A stretch of 64,000 bases of DNA from Homoserinibacter gongjuensis (GCF_030161875.1 NZ_BSVA01000001.1:3038001-3102000), one strand, 5' to 3'. Positions 46,749 through 56,755 are shown, counted from the stretch's first letter. Numbers and translations: made by a program. The notes: generated from the letters alone by a model not told the origin.

Positions 46749-47983
46749 GACACGGTCTCCTTCCGAGTTGCGGCGACGCCGAAGGCGGAGCCACGAGGTT
46801 CCTGCGTGGCGACGCCCGCGGGAGTGTCCTGGTACGGGCCGCCGACGGTCAGGTTGTTGCCGCCGGCGGAGGTGGGCCGAGCCTGGCGGGTCCGACCGTC
46901 ACCGTAGACCGCGGCGACGCGCGCGGCATGGGTGGGCGCGTCCGGCACCTCGGCCGGGCGGTTCTCGGCGAGCTCCTTGCGGAGCACCGGCACGACCTCC
47001 GAACCCAGCAGGTCGAGCTGCTCGAGCACGGTCTTGAGCGGCAGACCCGCGTGGTCCATGAGGAAGAGCTGGCGCTGGTAGTCGCCGTAGTGCTCGCGCA
47101 TGGCGGCGTAGCGGTCGATCACCTGCTGAGGCGAGCCGACCGTCAGCGGCGTGAGCTCCTGGAACTCCTCGAGCGAGGGGCCGTGGCCGTACACGGGCGC
47201 ATTGTCGAAGTACGGACGGAACGCGGTGACCGCATCCTGCGAGTTCTTCGCGATGAACGCCTGCCCGCCCAGGCCCACGATCGCCTGCTCGGGCGTGCCG
47301 TGTCCGTAGTGGGCGAAGCGCTGACGGTAGAGCGTGATGAGACGCTGGTAGTGCTCCTTCGGCCAGAAGATGTTGTTGGCGAAGAAGCCGTCACCGTAGA
47401 ACGCGGCCTGCTCGGCGATCTCGGGCGTGCGGATCGAGCCGTGCCACACGAACGGCGGCACGCCGTCGAGGGGACGCGGGGTCGAGGTGAAGCCGTTGAG
47501 CGGGGTGCGGAACTTGCCCTCCCAGTCGACGACGTCCTTCTCCCACAGCTCACGCAGGAGCGCGTAGTTCTCGATGGCGAGCGGCAGGCCCTGCCGGATG
47601 TCCTGACCGAACCACGGGTAGACGGGACCCGTGTTGCCGCGGCCCATCACGAGGTCGACGCGACCACCCGTGAGGTGCTGCAGCATCGCGTAGTCCTCGG
47701 CGATCTTCACCGGGTCGTTGGTGGTGATGAGCGTCGTGGCCGTCGACAGGATGAGGTTCGTCGTCTGGGCCCCGATGTAGGCCAGCGTCGTGGTCGGCGA
47801 GCTCGAGAAGAACGGCGGGTTGTGGTGCTCGCCGATGGCGAAGACATCCATGCCCACCTCCTCGACATGCTTGGCGATCGTGACGATGTCGCGGATGCGC
47901 TGGGCCTCGCTCGGTGTCTCGCCGGTCGTCGGATCGCGCGTGATGTCGCTCACGCTGAAGATGCCGAACTGCATCTGGCTCAT
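46745..47983 (-). CDS. LLM class flavin-dependent oxidoreductase (CE1758 type)
   Basis: Luciferase-like TIM-barrel monooxygenase, 412 residues. QFGIFSVSDITRDPTTGETP at the N-terminus, FAIGEHHNPPFFSSSPTTTL with the EHH motif, and GGRVDLVMGRGNTGPVYPWF are typical of the CE1758 subfamily. The C-terminal about 60 residues are Ala/Thr/Gly-rich and poorly conserved. Operon with the FMN reductase. The substrate is unknown. Confidence 0.92.
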   Translation of the reverse strand: MSQMQFGIFSVSDITRDPTTGETPSEAQRIRDIVTIAKHVEEVGMDVFAIGEHHNPPFFSSSPTTTLAYIGAQTTNLILSTATTLITTNDPVKIAEDYAMLQHLTGGRVDLVMGRGNTGPVYPWFGQDIRQGLPLAIENYALLRELWEKDVVDWEGKFRTPLNGFTSTPRPLDGVPPFVWHGSIRTPEIAEQAAFYGDGFFANNIFWPKEHYQRLITLYRQRFAHYGHGTPEQAIVGLGGQAFIAKNSQDAVTAFRPYFDNAPVYGHGPSLEEFQELTPLTVGSPQQVIDRYAAMREHYGDYQRQLFLMDHAGLPLKTVLEQLDLLGSEVVPVLRKELAENRPAEVPDAPTHAARVAAVYGDGRTRQARPTSAGGNNLTVGGPYQDTPAGVATQEPRGSAFGVAATRKETVS

Positions 47984-48102
47984 GGGGTTCCGTCCACTCC
48001 TGTTTTTCCATGCGTTTGCATTGATACCCGATGAAACCGGAGAGCGCCCGCGAGTATTCCCGGCATCCAGCGCACGTCCCGCTGCTCCCCTAGCCTGGAA
48101 TC

Positions 48103-48477
48103 ATGGCGACCGTCGAACTCACCCGCAGCACCTTCGAGAACACCGTCTTGGAGGGCGACATCGTGCTCGTCGACTTCTGGGCGGCCTGGTGCGGACCGTG
48201 CCAGGCGTTCGGCCCGGTCTTCGAGGCCTCGAGCGAGAAGCACCCCGACATCACCTTCGCGAAGGTCGACACGGATGCGGAGCAGGAGCTCTCCGGTGCG
48301 CTCAACATCCGCTCCATCCCCACGCTCATGGCGTTCCGTGACGGTATCGGCGTGTTCTCGCAGGCCGGGGCGCTGCCGGGTCACGTGCTCGAAGACCTCA
48401 TCGGGCAGATCCGTGCCCTCGACATGGATGAGGTGCGCGCGCAGATCGCGGCCGCCGAGTCGGAGCTCGCCGAGTAG
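48103..48477 (+). CDS. trxA: Thioredoxin
   Basis: Disulfide reductase of the cytoplasm, 124 residues. The active site WCGPC has C30 and C33 (VDFWAAWCGPCQAFGP). The cis-proline loop is IRSIPTLMAFRDG. A C-terminal helical tail of about 20 residues (MDEVRAQIAAAESEL) extends the standard fold. Single gene; no trxB nearby. It ends 1 base before the convergent hypothetical gene. Confidence 0.94.
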   Translation: MATVELTRSTFENTVLEGDIVLVDFWAAWCGPCQAFGPVFEASSEKHPDITFAKVDTDAEQELSGALNIRSIPTLMAFRDGIGVFSQAGALPGHVLEDLIGQIRALDMDEVRAQIAAAESELAE

Positions 48478-48906
48478 CTACTTGAGCGCGCCCATCAGCA
48501 GCACCACGCGGTAGCCCTCGCGCTTCTGCTCGATCCGCGCCGGGATGCGCGCCTTGAGCCCCTTGTCGTCCAGACGACGCAGGTTCTCGTCGATCACCGA
48601 CTCGAGGCCGCGTGGCACCATCCCGACGGGGCCGCTCACTCGGCGCCCCGTGAACAACCGCACCTCGATGGGGGCGTCCTGCCCCTCGGCCTGCAGCGTG
48701 CGCGGGGAGATCGCGGTCTCGATACTCGTCTCGCCCGACGCTGCGAGTTCGCGCAGCTCGTCCTGGTAGGGGTTCGAGTTCGCCAACACGATGGTGACGC
48801 GCTTGTTGCGCGGTGCGAGGTTGTATACGTAGTCGTCGAAGCTGCCGAAGCCGCGGTCCTCGCGTGGAAGGCTCGTGTCGACTCCCCGGCGGCGGAACAA
48901 TCCCAT
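48478..48906 (-). CDS. Conserved hypothetical protein
   Basis: 142 residues, soluble, basic N-terminus (MGLFRRRGVD). Contains FGSFDDYVYNLAPRNKRVTI, IEVRLFTGRRVSGPVGMVPR and a C-terminal EGYRVVLLMGAL strand. I recognise no named domain. The arrangement of short strands and the basic patch would suit a nucleic-acid-binding barrel, which is speculation. It follows the membrane protein gene by 9 bases and is probably co-transcribed. Confidence 0.7.
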   Translation of the reverse strand: MGLFRRRGVDTSLPREDRGFGSFDDYVYNLAPRNKRVTIVLANSNPYQDELRELAASGETSIETAISPRTLQAEGQDAPIEVRLFTGRRVSGPVGMVPRGLESVIDENLRRLDDKGLKARIPARIEQKREGYRVVLLMGALK

Positions 48907-48915
48907 GACGGGATG

Positions 48916-50571
48916 CTATCCCGCCGCGGGCGTCGACTCGGCACGCGTGCGGGTCTCCACGACGAGCGAGATGACGACCGTCACCGACAGCCAGAGCAGC
49001 CCGAGCACGACAAACTGGCCGTCGTCGTACAGGCTCGGGATCGCGATCGCGGTCAGTGTGATCGCGAGCAGTTGCGCCGCCGAGGCCCCGAGCAGGCCGA
49101 TGCCGCGCTGGGCCGGATCGGAGCTCGGCGGCGGCAGGAAGAGCAGCAGCGCGGCAAGGATGCCGAGCACGAGCAGCCACCTGCCGACCCCTGACCACGC
49201 GACCGGCAGCAGCCACCCCGCGTGCACGGCGATGAGCGGCACGATCGCCAACCGCAGGATGAGCGCGGAGCTCGCGAGACCGGGGCGCACGAAGACCGCG
49301 CCGGCGAGGCCGGTGGCGAACACGACGAGCAGGAGCATGATCTGCACGGGCGTCGCCGGGAACCCCGCGATTCCCGGCGGAAGCTCGACCCCGGCGGCCA
49401 GCAGCGCCCCCTGACCCGTCGCCGGCAGCAGGTAGACCGCGGTGACGGCCGCGAGCACGCGCGCCGATGTTCCCCGCAGCCACGGAAGCAGCGCCACGAG
49501 CGCGAGCACGAGCACGCCGGCCGCCTTGATCGCGGGCACCGCATCGATCCACGCGAGGGGGAACGAGGCGGTTCCGGCCGCGACTGCTACGAGGAACACG
49601 CCGAGGATCACCGCGGATCCGATCACGAGTTCGGCGTTTCCGACCGCGGCGAGCCCCGCCGCGATGCGCCGCTCGCCCAAGCGACGCAGCGGTCGTCGAC
49701 TCGAGGCCGCCCCGACGGCCGCGATGAGGCCGGCCACGATCGCCGCGTGCAACCACGACAGGGGCGACTCCTTCGCGAACGGACTCCACAGTGTCGGATC
49801 GGGCTCGGCGAAGAGCTCCCGCAGCACGGTGAGGCGCAGCACCACGACCGCGACGACCACGAGCGTCAGCGCGAGCACGGCGCCGCGCGGCATCCGGGTG
49901 TCGAAGAGGAACGAGACGGCCCGCGTGCGCGACTCGGCGGCCCGCTGGATGCCGTAGTAGCTTCCGAAGGCGGCGAACGCCGCGGCGAGCCCGAACAGCA
50001 CCGTCCACGACCAGTCGTAGGCGACATCCGCGAACTGGGTCACGGCGATCACGAGCCAGCAGACGAAGGCGAGGGCGCCGCTCAGCGCGGCGCGGCGACG
50101 GGAAGGGCGCCCGAGGTGTGCCACGAACTCGAGAGCGACGAAGGCGGCGCCCGCGAGCAGGGCCGGCACCACGACACGGTCGGCGGTGAGCGCGAGCGCC
50201 GGGAACACCGAGACCGCCAATGCCACCTCGCGACGCACACGCGAGGTGTCGTCCGTGCTCGCCGCCTGACGCAGCAAGGCGAGCACCGCGCTCGAGGCCG
50301 CGAACATCCCCGCGGCCACGAGCAGCAGCGCGCGCAGCCAGGCCGGAGCGAGGAATCGGTCGAGGATGCGAGCGGCCTCCCCAGGCTCCACCGCCACCTC
50401 GTCCGCGAGGCCGGGCACGAGCAACACGACGGCGACGACGCCCGTCAGCACCCAGCAGCACACGATCCACGGACGCACCGCCACCGGCACGCGAGCCAGG
50501 CGAACGCGGTCCACACGCTCGTGCGCGAACTCCGCCACGCGAGCCCTGGCTCGCGACGCATCCGCGCTCAT
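48916..50571 (-). CDS. Polytopic membrane protein of unknown function
   Basis: 551 residues with about 14 hydrophobic segments spread over the whole length (e.g. AVVLLVPGL, LVIAVTQFADVAYDWSWTVL, GAVLALTLVVVAVVVLRLTV, ILRLAIVPLIAVHAGWLLPV, LLVLGILAALLLFLPPP). The N-terminal 30 residues are Arg-rich and cytoplasmic. No transporter signature or catalytic motif recognised. Start ATG 50571. Confidence 0.72.
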   Translation of the reverse strand: MSADASRARARVAEFAHERVDRVRLARVPVAVRPWIVCCWVLTGVVAVVLLVPGLADEVAVEPGEAARILDRFLAPAWLRALLLVAAGMFAASSAVLALLRQAASTDDTSRVRREVALAVSVFPALALTADRVVVPALLAGAAFVALEFVAHLGRPSRRRAALSGALAFVCWLVIAVTQFADVAYDWSWTVLFGLAAAFAAFGSYYGIQRAAESRTRAVSFLFDTRMPRGAVLALTLVVVAVVVLRLTVLRELFAEPDPTLWSPFAKESPLSWLHAAIVAGLIAAVGAASSRRPLRRLGERRIAAGLAAVGNAELVIGSAVILGVFLVAVAAGTASFPLAWIDAVPAIKAAGVLVLALVALLPWLRGTSARVLAAVTAVYLLPATGQGALLAAGVELPPGIAGFPATPVQIMLLLVVFATGLAGAVFVRPGLASSALILRLAIVPLIAVHAGWLLPVAWSGVGRWLLVLGILAALLLFLPPPSSDPAQRGIGLLGASAAQLLAITLTAIAIPSLYDDGQFVVLGLLWLSVTVVISLVVETRTRAESTPAAG

Positions 50572-50581
50572 GCGGGTGAGA

Positions 50582-50767
50582 TTAGCGGGGAACGGCTCCG
50601 CCCGCGACGGCGAGTTCCGGCCCGGGCGGAGGTGCCTGTTGCGCCGCCGTGGCCTCGAGCTCGAGCTGAGCCACGGCGCGGCAGCACACGGCGCAGACCG
50701 CCGCGATGAGGCCGTGCCGACACTCCTCCATGTGATGAGTGTGCGCGGGGGATGGGAACGTGACCAT
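50582..50767 (-). CDS. Small Cys/His protein, hypothetical
   Basis: 61 residues from ATG 50767. The frame is open to 50827, but that start falls inside the rpsO terminator. The key part is HTHHMEECRHGLIAAVCAVCCRAVAQL: C-x-H and C-x-x-C-C resemble a small metal-binding knuckle. The rest is Ala/Pro-rich. It may be a short actinobacterial zinc-ribbon protein or not a gene at all. Confidence 0.4.
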   Translation of the reverse strand: MVTFPSPAHTHHMEECRHGLIAAVCAVCCRAVAQLELEATAAQQAPPPGPELAVAGGAVPR

Positions 50768-50814
50768 CCCCAAGAGGGTGCCCCGCGCGACGGGGGTAAC
50801 GCGCGGGGGAACGA

Positions 50815-50846
50815 CGAAGGCCGCCACCTCTCGGTGACGGCCTTCG
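50815..50846 (-). terminator. rpsO terminator hairpin
   Basis: CGAAGGCCG pairs with CGGCCTTCG (9 bp) around a 14-base loop. It lies 41 bases past the rpsO stop in the direction of transcription. The U-tract is weak, as is usual in high-GC genomes. Confidence 0.75.
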
Positions 50847-50886
50847 AAGAAGAAGTTCGCGTTGTCGATCGACGCTTTCGCCGTTG

Positions 50887-51156
50887 TTACCGGCGAAGCC
50901 CCAGTCGCTCGATCAGCGAGCGGTAGCGCGCGATGTCGATGTCCTGGAGGTAGCCGAGCAGCCGGCGACGCTGGCCCACGAGCAGCAGGAGCCCACGACG
51001 CGAGTGGTGGTCGTGCTTGTGCTCCTTGAGGTGCTCGGTGAGGTCCTTGATCCGCTTGGTGAGGATCGCGACCTGCACCTCGGGGGATCCGGTGTCTCCG
51101 GGGTGGGTGGCGTACTCGTCGATGATCGCCTTCTTGACGTCTGCATCCAGTGCCAT
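50887..51156 (-). CDS. rpsO: 30S ribosomal protein S15
   Basis: S15 binds 16S rRNA early in 30S assembly. 89 residues from ATG 51156 ([20 protein letters not shown]). Family motifs are [40 protein letters not shown] and RRRLLGYLQ. It normally lies directly upstream of pnp; here 9.8 kb separate them on the same strand. The upstream gap 51157-51267 holds its promoter. Confidence 0.98.
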   Translation of the reverse strand: MALDADVKKAIIDEYATHPGDTGSPEVQVAILTKRIKDLTEHLKEHKHDHHSRRGLLLLVGQRRRLLGYLQDIDIARYRSLIERLGLRR

Positions 51157-51267
51157 AGAGGGATCCCCTTTCTCTCGTTGCGCGGTGCTCCCCACCCGAT
51201 GCGGGGGCTCTCTCGATCCGCGGCCGTTTGACGGCAACCTGCCAATCCTAGCAGAGCGGATGCGCGC

Positions 51268-51768
51268 TCAGCGCAGGGCGAGCACGAGCGTCAGCGCGAA
51301 CGAGAGGGTCACCAGCAGTGCGAAACACGCCGAGATCGCGATGCCGGCAACCGCCCACCCACGCCGCCGCAGCATCCCGTCGGCGGTGTCGCGGATGCCG
51401 CGCACGCCGAAGCGGATCGACGCGGTCGCGAGCGCGCCGACCGCGATGAGCTTGATGGCCTCGAGGAAGAGCGCGGCGTCGATCAGCCGAGCCGCGTCCG
51501 AGACGACGAACACGGCGGCGAAGGTGAGCCCGCCGACCACGACGTTCGCCGCGATCACCAGGAAGGCGAACTGCAGGCTACGGGTGGCCGCCACATCCGC
51601 GGGGCGACGTCCGGCACGCGCACCGATCACGACCCGTGCTCCACAGTGCGCGCAGAACGGCTCGTCGAGACTCGACGGGGCCCGGCATGCCGGGCAGGCG
51701 AGGCCGCCGCGCACGCGCTCGACCGTCGTGCCGAAGGGCAGACGGGCCGTGGGGGCAGCAGCCGTCAT
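51268..51768 (-). CDS. Zinc-ribbon membrane protein, hypothetical
   Basis: 166 residues from ATG 51768 (51777 also possible). The N-terminal zinc ribbon has two C-x-x-C knuckles (LACPACRAPSSLDEPFCAHC). About four membrane helices follow, in the region 65-165 (FAFLVIAANVVVGGLTFAAV, AIKLIAVGALATASI, VAGIAISACFALLVTLSF). Function unknown. Divergent from the MarP-like protease. Confidence 0.72.
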   Translation of the reverse strand: MTAAAPTARLPFGTTVERVRGGLACPACRAPSSLDEPFCAHCGARVVIGARAGRRPADVAATRSLQFAFLVIAANVVVGGLTFAAVFVVSDAARLIDAALFLEAIKLIAVGALATASIRFGVRGIRDTADGMLRRRGWAVAGIAISACFALLVTLSFALTLVLALR

Positions 51769-51884
51769 GCCCCCCATTGTGGGGGCACGAGGTCATGGGA
51801 GGCAAGCCGTCTGGGCGAACGCTCAGCGGCCTCCGTCCCGCGCGTCCCGGCGGCGCATCGGAGGTGTTTGTCAGACTGGAGCGC

Positions 51885-53083
51885 GTGATCGCTGCCCGCC
51901 TGCTCGACGTCCTGCTCGTGCTCGTGCTGCTCGTGTACCTCGGCGAGGGATGGCGCAACGGCATCCTGCGCAGCGTGAGCGCGATTCTCGGGGTGGCCGC
52001 CGGGGGCATCGCGGCGTTCTTCGCGGTTCCCCTGTTGGCGGCAGCGATCCCCTCCCCGACTGGCGCATCGGGATCTCGATCGCACTCTCGGTGCTGCTGC
52101 TCATCGGCGGACACCTGCTCGGCGTCACGATCGGCGCGGCGTTGCGGGGGCGGCATCCCGAGAATCCGCGACGCGACCGAGATCTCTCGACGCCTGAACG
52201 GCTTCTCGGGGCGGTGGCCAACCTGCTCGCCGCGGCTCTCGTGGTGACGCTCGTGGCCAGCAGCGTCGCCCAGCTGGGTGTTCCCGTGCTCTCACAGGCC
52301 GTCAAGCGCTCGATCGTCATCAGCACGATCGACCGGCTGACGCCGACCCCCATCGCCGAGGGGATCGCGCGCGTGCGTGCGACGATCCTCGAGTACGAGA
52401 TCCCGACGATCGATGAGAACCTCGGCGGTGTAGCGCAGGGACAGAACCCGCCCCAGGTCGACACCTCCACGAACCCGCTCGCGGATGCCGCGCGTTCGGT
52501 GGCGCGCATCAGCGGAACCGCCTACGCCTGCGGCCAGAACCAGTCGGGCAGCGGATTCGTCGTCGCGCCCGAGCGCGTGGTCACCAACGCGCACGTCGTG
52601 GCGGGCGTCGACAGCCCGATCGTCGAACTCCCGGACGGACAGGCGCTCGACGCGCGCGTCGTGTGGTTCGATCCGAACGCCGACGTCGCGATCCTCACGG
52701 TGCCAGGGCTCGAAGCCGCTCCGCTCGCCCTCGCAGATGTGGGGATCGGCGACGAGGGCGTCGTGGACGGCTATCCGCACGGCGGCCCCTTCATCTCGAC
52801 GCCCGCCGAGGTGCTCGCGATCTCGAACGAGCGCGTGGCCGATATCTACGGCGAGACCTCGAACGTTCGCGAAGTGGCGACCCTCGCGGCCGATGTGCAG
52901 CCGGGCAACTCGGGTGGGCCGCTCATCACGCTCGACGGGCGCGTGGCGGGCCTCGTCTTCGCGCGCAACTCCGAACACGCGAACCTGGGCTATGCCACGA
53001 CGATCACGCAACTCGAGCCACTGCTCGACGACGCCCGCAGCCTCACCACCCCGGTGAAGCCCGGTCACTGCGTCGTGGGGTGA
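51885..53083 (+). CDS. MarP-like membrane serine protease, CvpA plus trypsin domain (frame broken at a C run)
   Basis: About 399 residues, the size of mycobacterial MarP (Rv3671c). Four N-terminal membrane helices form a CvpA-like domain (LLDVLLVLVLLVYLGEGWRN, ALSVLLLIGGHLLGVTIGA). A periplasmic trypsin-like domain has His in NAHVVAG, Asp in DPNADVAIL and Ser in QPGNSGGPL. The frame breaks at the C4 run 52049-52052; one more C gives AAIPLPDWRIGISI. Start taken as GTG 51885 (GTG 51864 possible). MarP keeps mycobacteria viable in acid; the same role here is inferred. Confidence 0.88.
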
Positions 53084-53084
53084 C

Positions 53085-53450
53085 TTAGGCGGACTCGCGT
53101 CGCCGCATGTACCACTCGGTGAAGTGGCGCGCGCGTCCATCAGGCTCCAGCTCGATGAACCAGATGTTGTCGTACAGCCGCCCCTCGGTGTAGTCGACGG
53201 TCAGACGGACGATGCCCAGATCGCCGTCGACGGCGACGACGCGACTCGTGTAGCTGGTCTCGCCGGGTTGGTCGGCGTTCTCGATCCACTGCGACACGAT
53301 CTCGTCGTGGCCGCGCCAGGGCGGCTCCGACGGCGCCGTGTAGTACTCGGCGTCGGGCGTGAAGAGTGCGCGGATGTCGTCGGGGTCGTTCGATTCCCAC
53401 GCCGTGCGATAGCGGGCGACCCACTGTTCGATGCTCGTGCGATCGGTCAT
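53085..53450 (-). CDS. SnoaL-like / nuclear transport factor 2 family protein
   Basis: 121 residues with the NTF2-like fold pattern: an N-terminal helix (IEQWVARYRTAWESNDPDDI), ALFTPDAEYYTAPSEPPWRG, GHDEIVSQWIENAD, and beta strands ending HFTEWYMRRRES. Members act as isomerases, hydrolases or binding proteins; the ligand is unknown. Ends 1 base after the MarP-like gene, convergent. Confidence 0.85.
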   Translation of the reverse strand: MTDRTSIEQWVARYRTAWESNDPDDIRALFTPDAEYYTAPSEPPWRGHDEIVSQWIENADQPGETSYTSRVVAVDGDLGIVRLTVDYTEGRLYDNIWFIELEPDGRARHFTEWYMRRRESA

Positions 53451-53529
53451 GCGCCCTGTCTAGTCTCATCCGCCGACATCCGCGAGGGTTGACGCCCGGC
53501 GCGACCGGGTGCACCCTGGAGGTAGATCA

Positions 53530-53580
53530 ACTCATCGCCCAGAAGAGCCGGAGTCATCGACCCGCCACTGGGCGATGAGT
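53530..53580. repeat. 13-bp inverted repeat between divergent genes
   Basis: ACTCATCGCCCAG (53530-53542) and CTGGGCGATGAGT (53568-53580) are perfectly complementary across a 25-base spacer. It lies in the 160-base divergent gap, 31 bases before the start of the membrane protein gene. Operator or leader hairpin are both possible; the length is more than chance would give. Confidence 0.7.
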
Positions 53581-53610
53581 CTGTCGGGCGGCATCCGGTT
53601 CAATGGGGTG

Positions 53611-54629
53611 ATGACCGCCACCACGAGCTGGAACCTGACGCCTCTGACCGAGCCGTTGAGCCGCGAGCAGGTGCGTGCCTGGCGCCGGGAGCACCGCGCG
53701 GTGCGGTTCTCCGCCTCCCCTGGGCGGCACTCGTCGTGGTGCCGATCGCGCTGATCGCCGGCGGGATCCTCGCGATCACGACGCGTGGGTTCACGGCGCT
53801 GCCCGCAGGGTCGTTCTTCTCGATCCTCGCACCGCTGTTCATGCTCGTGGTCGCGGTCGTCGTGATCGCGACGACCGCGCGGAGCGGACGGGGCAGCTCG
53901 GAGCGGCTCATGCGGCTGGTCAGGTTCGCCGAGCTCAACGGCTTCACGTTCTCGACGCGCGACGCCGAGCCGAACTACCCGGGCATGATCTTCCGCATCG
54001 GACGCGGACGACAGGCTCTCGACCACATCGTGCGCCCGGCGCCGCGCTTCCTCGACATCGGCAACTTCCGCTACACGACAGGTTCGGGCAAGAACAAGAA
54101 GACCCGCACCTGGGGCTTCATGGCGCTGCACCTCGACCGCCGGGTGCCGCACATGCTGCTCGACGCGAAGGCCAACAACTTCCTCGGCAGCAACCTGCCC
54201 GCGCATTTCTCACGCGACCAGGTGCTGTCGCTCGAGGGCGACTTCGACCGTCACTTCACGCTGTACTGCCCGCGTGAGTACGAACGGGATGCCCTGTACG
54301 TCTTCACTCCCGACCTCATGGCGCTGCTCATCGACGAGGCGGGAGCGTTCGATGTCGAGGTGGTCGACGACTGGATGTTCGTCTACGCCTCGGCTCCGTT
54401 CCGGATGGGCGATGGGCCGCAGCTGCAACGCATGCTGCGCATCGTCGACACCGTGGGCGCGAAGACCGTCGACCGCACCGACTTCTATGCCGACGAGCGC
54501 ATCGGCGACCGGCGCATCAACCTCGTGGCGCCTCAGGGAGCGCGCCTGCGTCGAGGCATCCCGTGGGCGACCATCCTCATCACGGCGATCGTCGTGGCGG
54601 TGTGGTTCGGGATGTCGTTGGTGCGCTGA
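53611..54629 (+). CDS. Membrane protein of unknown function, DUF3137-like (frame broken at a C run)
   Basis: About 340 residues from ATG 53611 (TATTSWNLTPLTEPLSREQV). Two N-terminal helices (ALIAGGILAITTRGF, FFSILAPLFMLVVAVVVIAT), a soluble domain with FSTRDAEPNYPGMIF and TTGSGKNKKTRTWGFMAL, and a C-terminal helix (TILITAIVVAVWFGM). The C4 run at 53717-53720 lacks a base; restored, it reads SASPWAALVVVPIALIAG. Function unknown. Confidence 0.75.
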
Positions 54630-54641
54630 CGCCGCCCTCGC

Positions 54642-55861
54642 TCACACTCCGGCCGGGCGTGTGGCCGACATGAGTGCCTGACGCGACGCCGTGAGCTTGG
54701 CGAGCAGCTCCCGCTCGTCGGACTGCGCCCCCACCTGGTCACGGCCGGACACGATGCGCTGACGGGTGAACGCGAGCCGCGTGGCGTCACGGATGTAGCT
54801 CTTCATGAGGATCGCGTGCCCGTTGCTCTTCGCCCAGGTCATCGCCTGCTTCCGACCCGCGCCGGTGCCGAGAGTGGCCACCTCATCCGGGCTGATCCAT
54901 CCCGCCGCCGCGTACTCGGCGAGGCGCTCCTGGGTGAGCTGGGCCTCCCGCTTGCGCAGCTTCACGACGAGCACGATCGCCCCCGCGAAGAGCGGCACCT
55001 GCACGACGACGTAGAGCAGGAACCAGCCGATGAGGCCGAGGTACGAGGTGCCGTTCCACAGCGCGTGCAGCGCCATGGCGCCGATGAGTCCCACGAAGAA
55101 GCCGCCGACGCCTCCCCCGACGCTCTTGCGCCCCCACCAGCCGATGAAGAGGCCCGTGACGGCGGTGAACATCACGTGCGCGAAGGGCGACATGACCCCG
55201 CGCACGAAGAAGGTCAGGGCGATGTCGGTCGACACGATCCCGCCCGAGGCCATCGACTGCGCGAAGTAGAGGATGTTCTCGGTGAAGGCGAAGCCGCCCG
55301 CGATCGTGGCGGCGTAGACGATGCCGTCGACGGGACCGTCGAAGTACTTGCGTGCGATGAGGAAGATGAGCAGCACGCCGAGACCCTTGGCCAGCTCCTC
55401 GACGACAGGTGCCTGCACGACGGTGCCGAGCACATCCCCGACATCCGGGCTGATGCCGAGCATGTAGTCGGTGAACTGCGCCGCGATGTCGACGATGAGC
55501 GCGATCGCGACCGACATGATCGCGCCCCAGAGGAATCCGAAGACCAGCAGGCCCCGGGGTTCGGGCTCCCAGCGGTCGATCCACAGCACACCGAAGGCCA
55601 CGGCGACGAGCGGTAGCAGCGCGAGGAAGCCGCCCGCGATGAGAAGCACCGGGCCGAGCGCGAGGAACAGGTAGCCGAGCAGCGCGATGCCGAAGATGCC
55701 GATCACCACGAAGCCCGCGATCGCCCATCCGAACAAGGCGTTGCGTGGCCGGGCCGGCTGCTGGAAGGCGGGCTGCGGCGGCAGCTGCGTCTGCGCCTGC
55801 ACCTCGGCGGGTGCCGCGGCGGGCTGGGGGCGTACGGGTTCGTGGTGGATGGCAACGACAT
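54642..55861 (-). CDS. PrsW family intramembrane metalloprotease (frame broken near the 5' end)
   Basis: About 406 residues with some eight helices. PrsW motifs: PVVEELAKGLG (Glu-Glu), GFAFTENILYFAQS (second Glu), FAHVMFTAVTG and MALHALWNG (histidines). The uninterrupted frame begins at GTG 55802. Adding one base in the G5 run 55826-55830 extends it to ATG 55861 as MSLPSTTNPYAPQPAAAPAE, a Pro-rich cytoplasmic head that fits better. Family members cut membrane-bound regulators such as anti-sigma factors; the target here is unknown. Confidence 0.87.
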
Positions 55862-55904
55862 GCGGACACCCTACCGATCCGCGCGGTCCGATCGAGGCAG
55901 GCGG

Positions 55905-56690
55905 TTACTTCTGCTGTTCGCGCAGAATCGCGAGTGCGCGCGTGACCCGATCGCGCAGCCCCGGCACGTTCTTGCGCTGCGGGATGCGGGCGCGTTCGAG
56001 AAGGGCGACCACCTCGGCTCGCTGAGCGGCGCGCACCGCGTCGATGGCCTCCTGACGCACGACCGAGGCCCGCACCGCGACGATGAACGCGGCGATCGCG
56101 AGGCCCGCACCGACGATGGCCAGCACGGCGAAGGCGATCTCGCCGTCGGCGAAGGCGGCGATCGACGCGGCGACCCCGATGCCGAGCACCGCGAGCAGTG
56201 CCACCAGCCGCAGCGTGGGCGCGGCGGCCGAGCGCCGGGCGAGGGAGCGATCGGCCTCGGCGAGCCGCGTGTCGAACTCGGCGAGCTCCTCCGCCTCGAG
56301 CTGCAGGATGGCGCGGTCGCGCAGATCGCGGCGGATGCGGGCGTAGGTGGGCCGGTTCTGACGCACGACCGCGAGCACCGACACCGTACCGATCGCGAAG
56401 GCGATGAGCGCGATCACGAAGAGCAGCGCGAACGCGGCCCCCGGGCGCGCGAGGTCGAACAGCGCGCGGGCCGCGGCATCCACTCCGAAAGCGACGAGCA
56501 CGGCCGAGATCGCCGTGACGGCCATCGTCCAGGTCAGCTCGCGCACGCTCGAGCGCGTGATCGTCTCGGGGTCATCCGTGTCGCGCACGCGACGCGCGTC
56601 GATGAAACCGGTGATCGCGTCGCCCACCTGGAGGGCGAGGATGGCGGCCTGGAGGATGAGAGCGACGACGAGCAGCGGAACGAGATCCAC
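55905..56690 (-). CDS. Membrane protein of unknown function
   Basis: 261 residues. Helices at about 4-25, 50-72, 85-108, 165-185 and 190-210, separated by a charged helical region ([20 protein letters not shown], residues about 125-150). The C-terminal cytoplasmic helix is [20 protein letters not shown]. No family recognised. It lies between uppS and the PrsW gene on the same strand. Confidence 0.7.
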   Translation of the reverse strand: MDLVPLLVVALILQAAILALQVGDAITGFIDARRVRDTDDPETITRSSVRELTWTMAVTAISAVLVAFGVDAAARALFDLARPGAAFALLFVIALIAFAIGTVSVLAVVRQNRPTYARIRRDLRDRAILQLEAEELAEFDTRLAEADRSLARRSAAAPTLRLVALLAVLGIGVAASIAAFADGEIAFAVLAIVGAGLAIAAFIVAVRASVVRQEAIDAVRAAQRAEVVALLERARIPQRKNVPGLRDRVTRALAILREQQK

Positions 56691-56755
56691 CCTGCGACCC
56701 TAACGCAGCCGACATTCCGCTCGGCGTTCGCACCGACGCGGCGGGCCGCGTGGCC

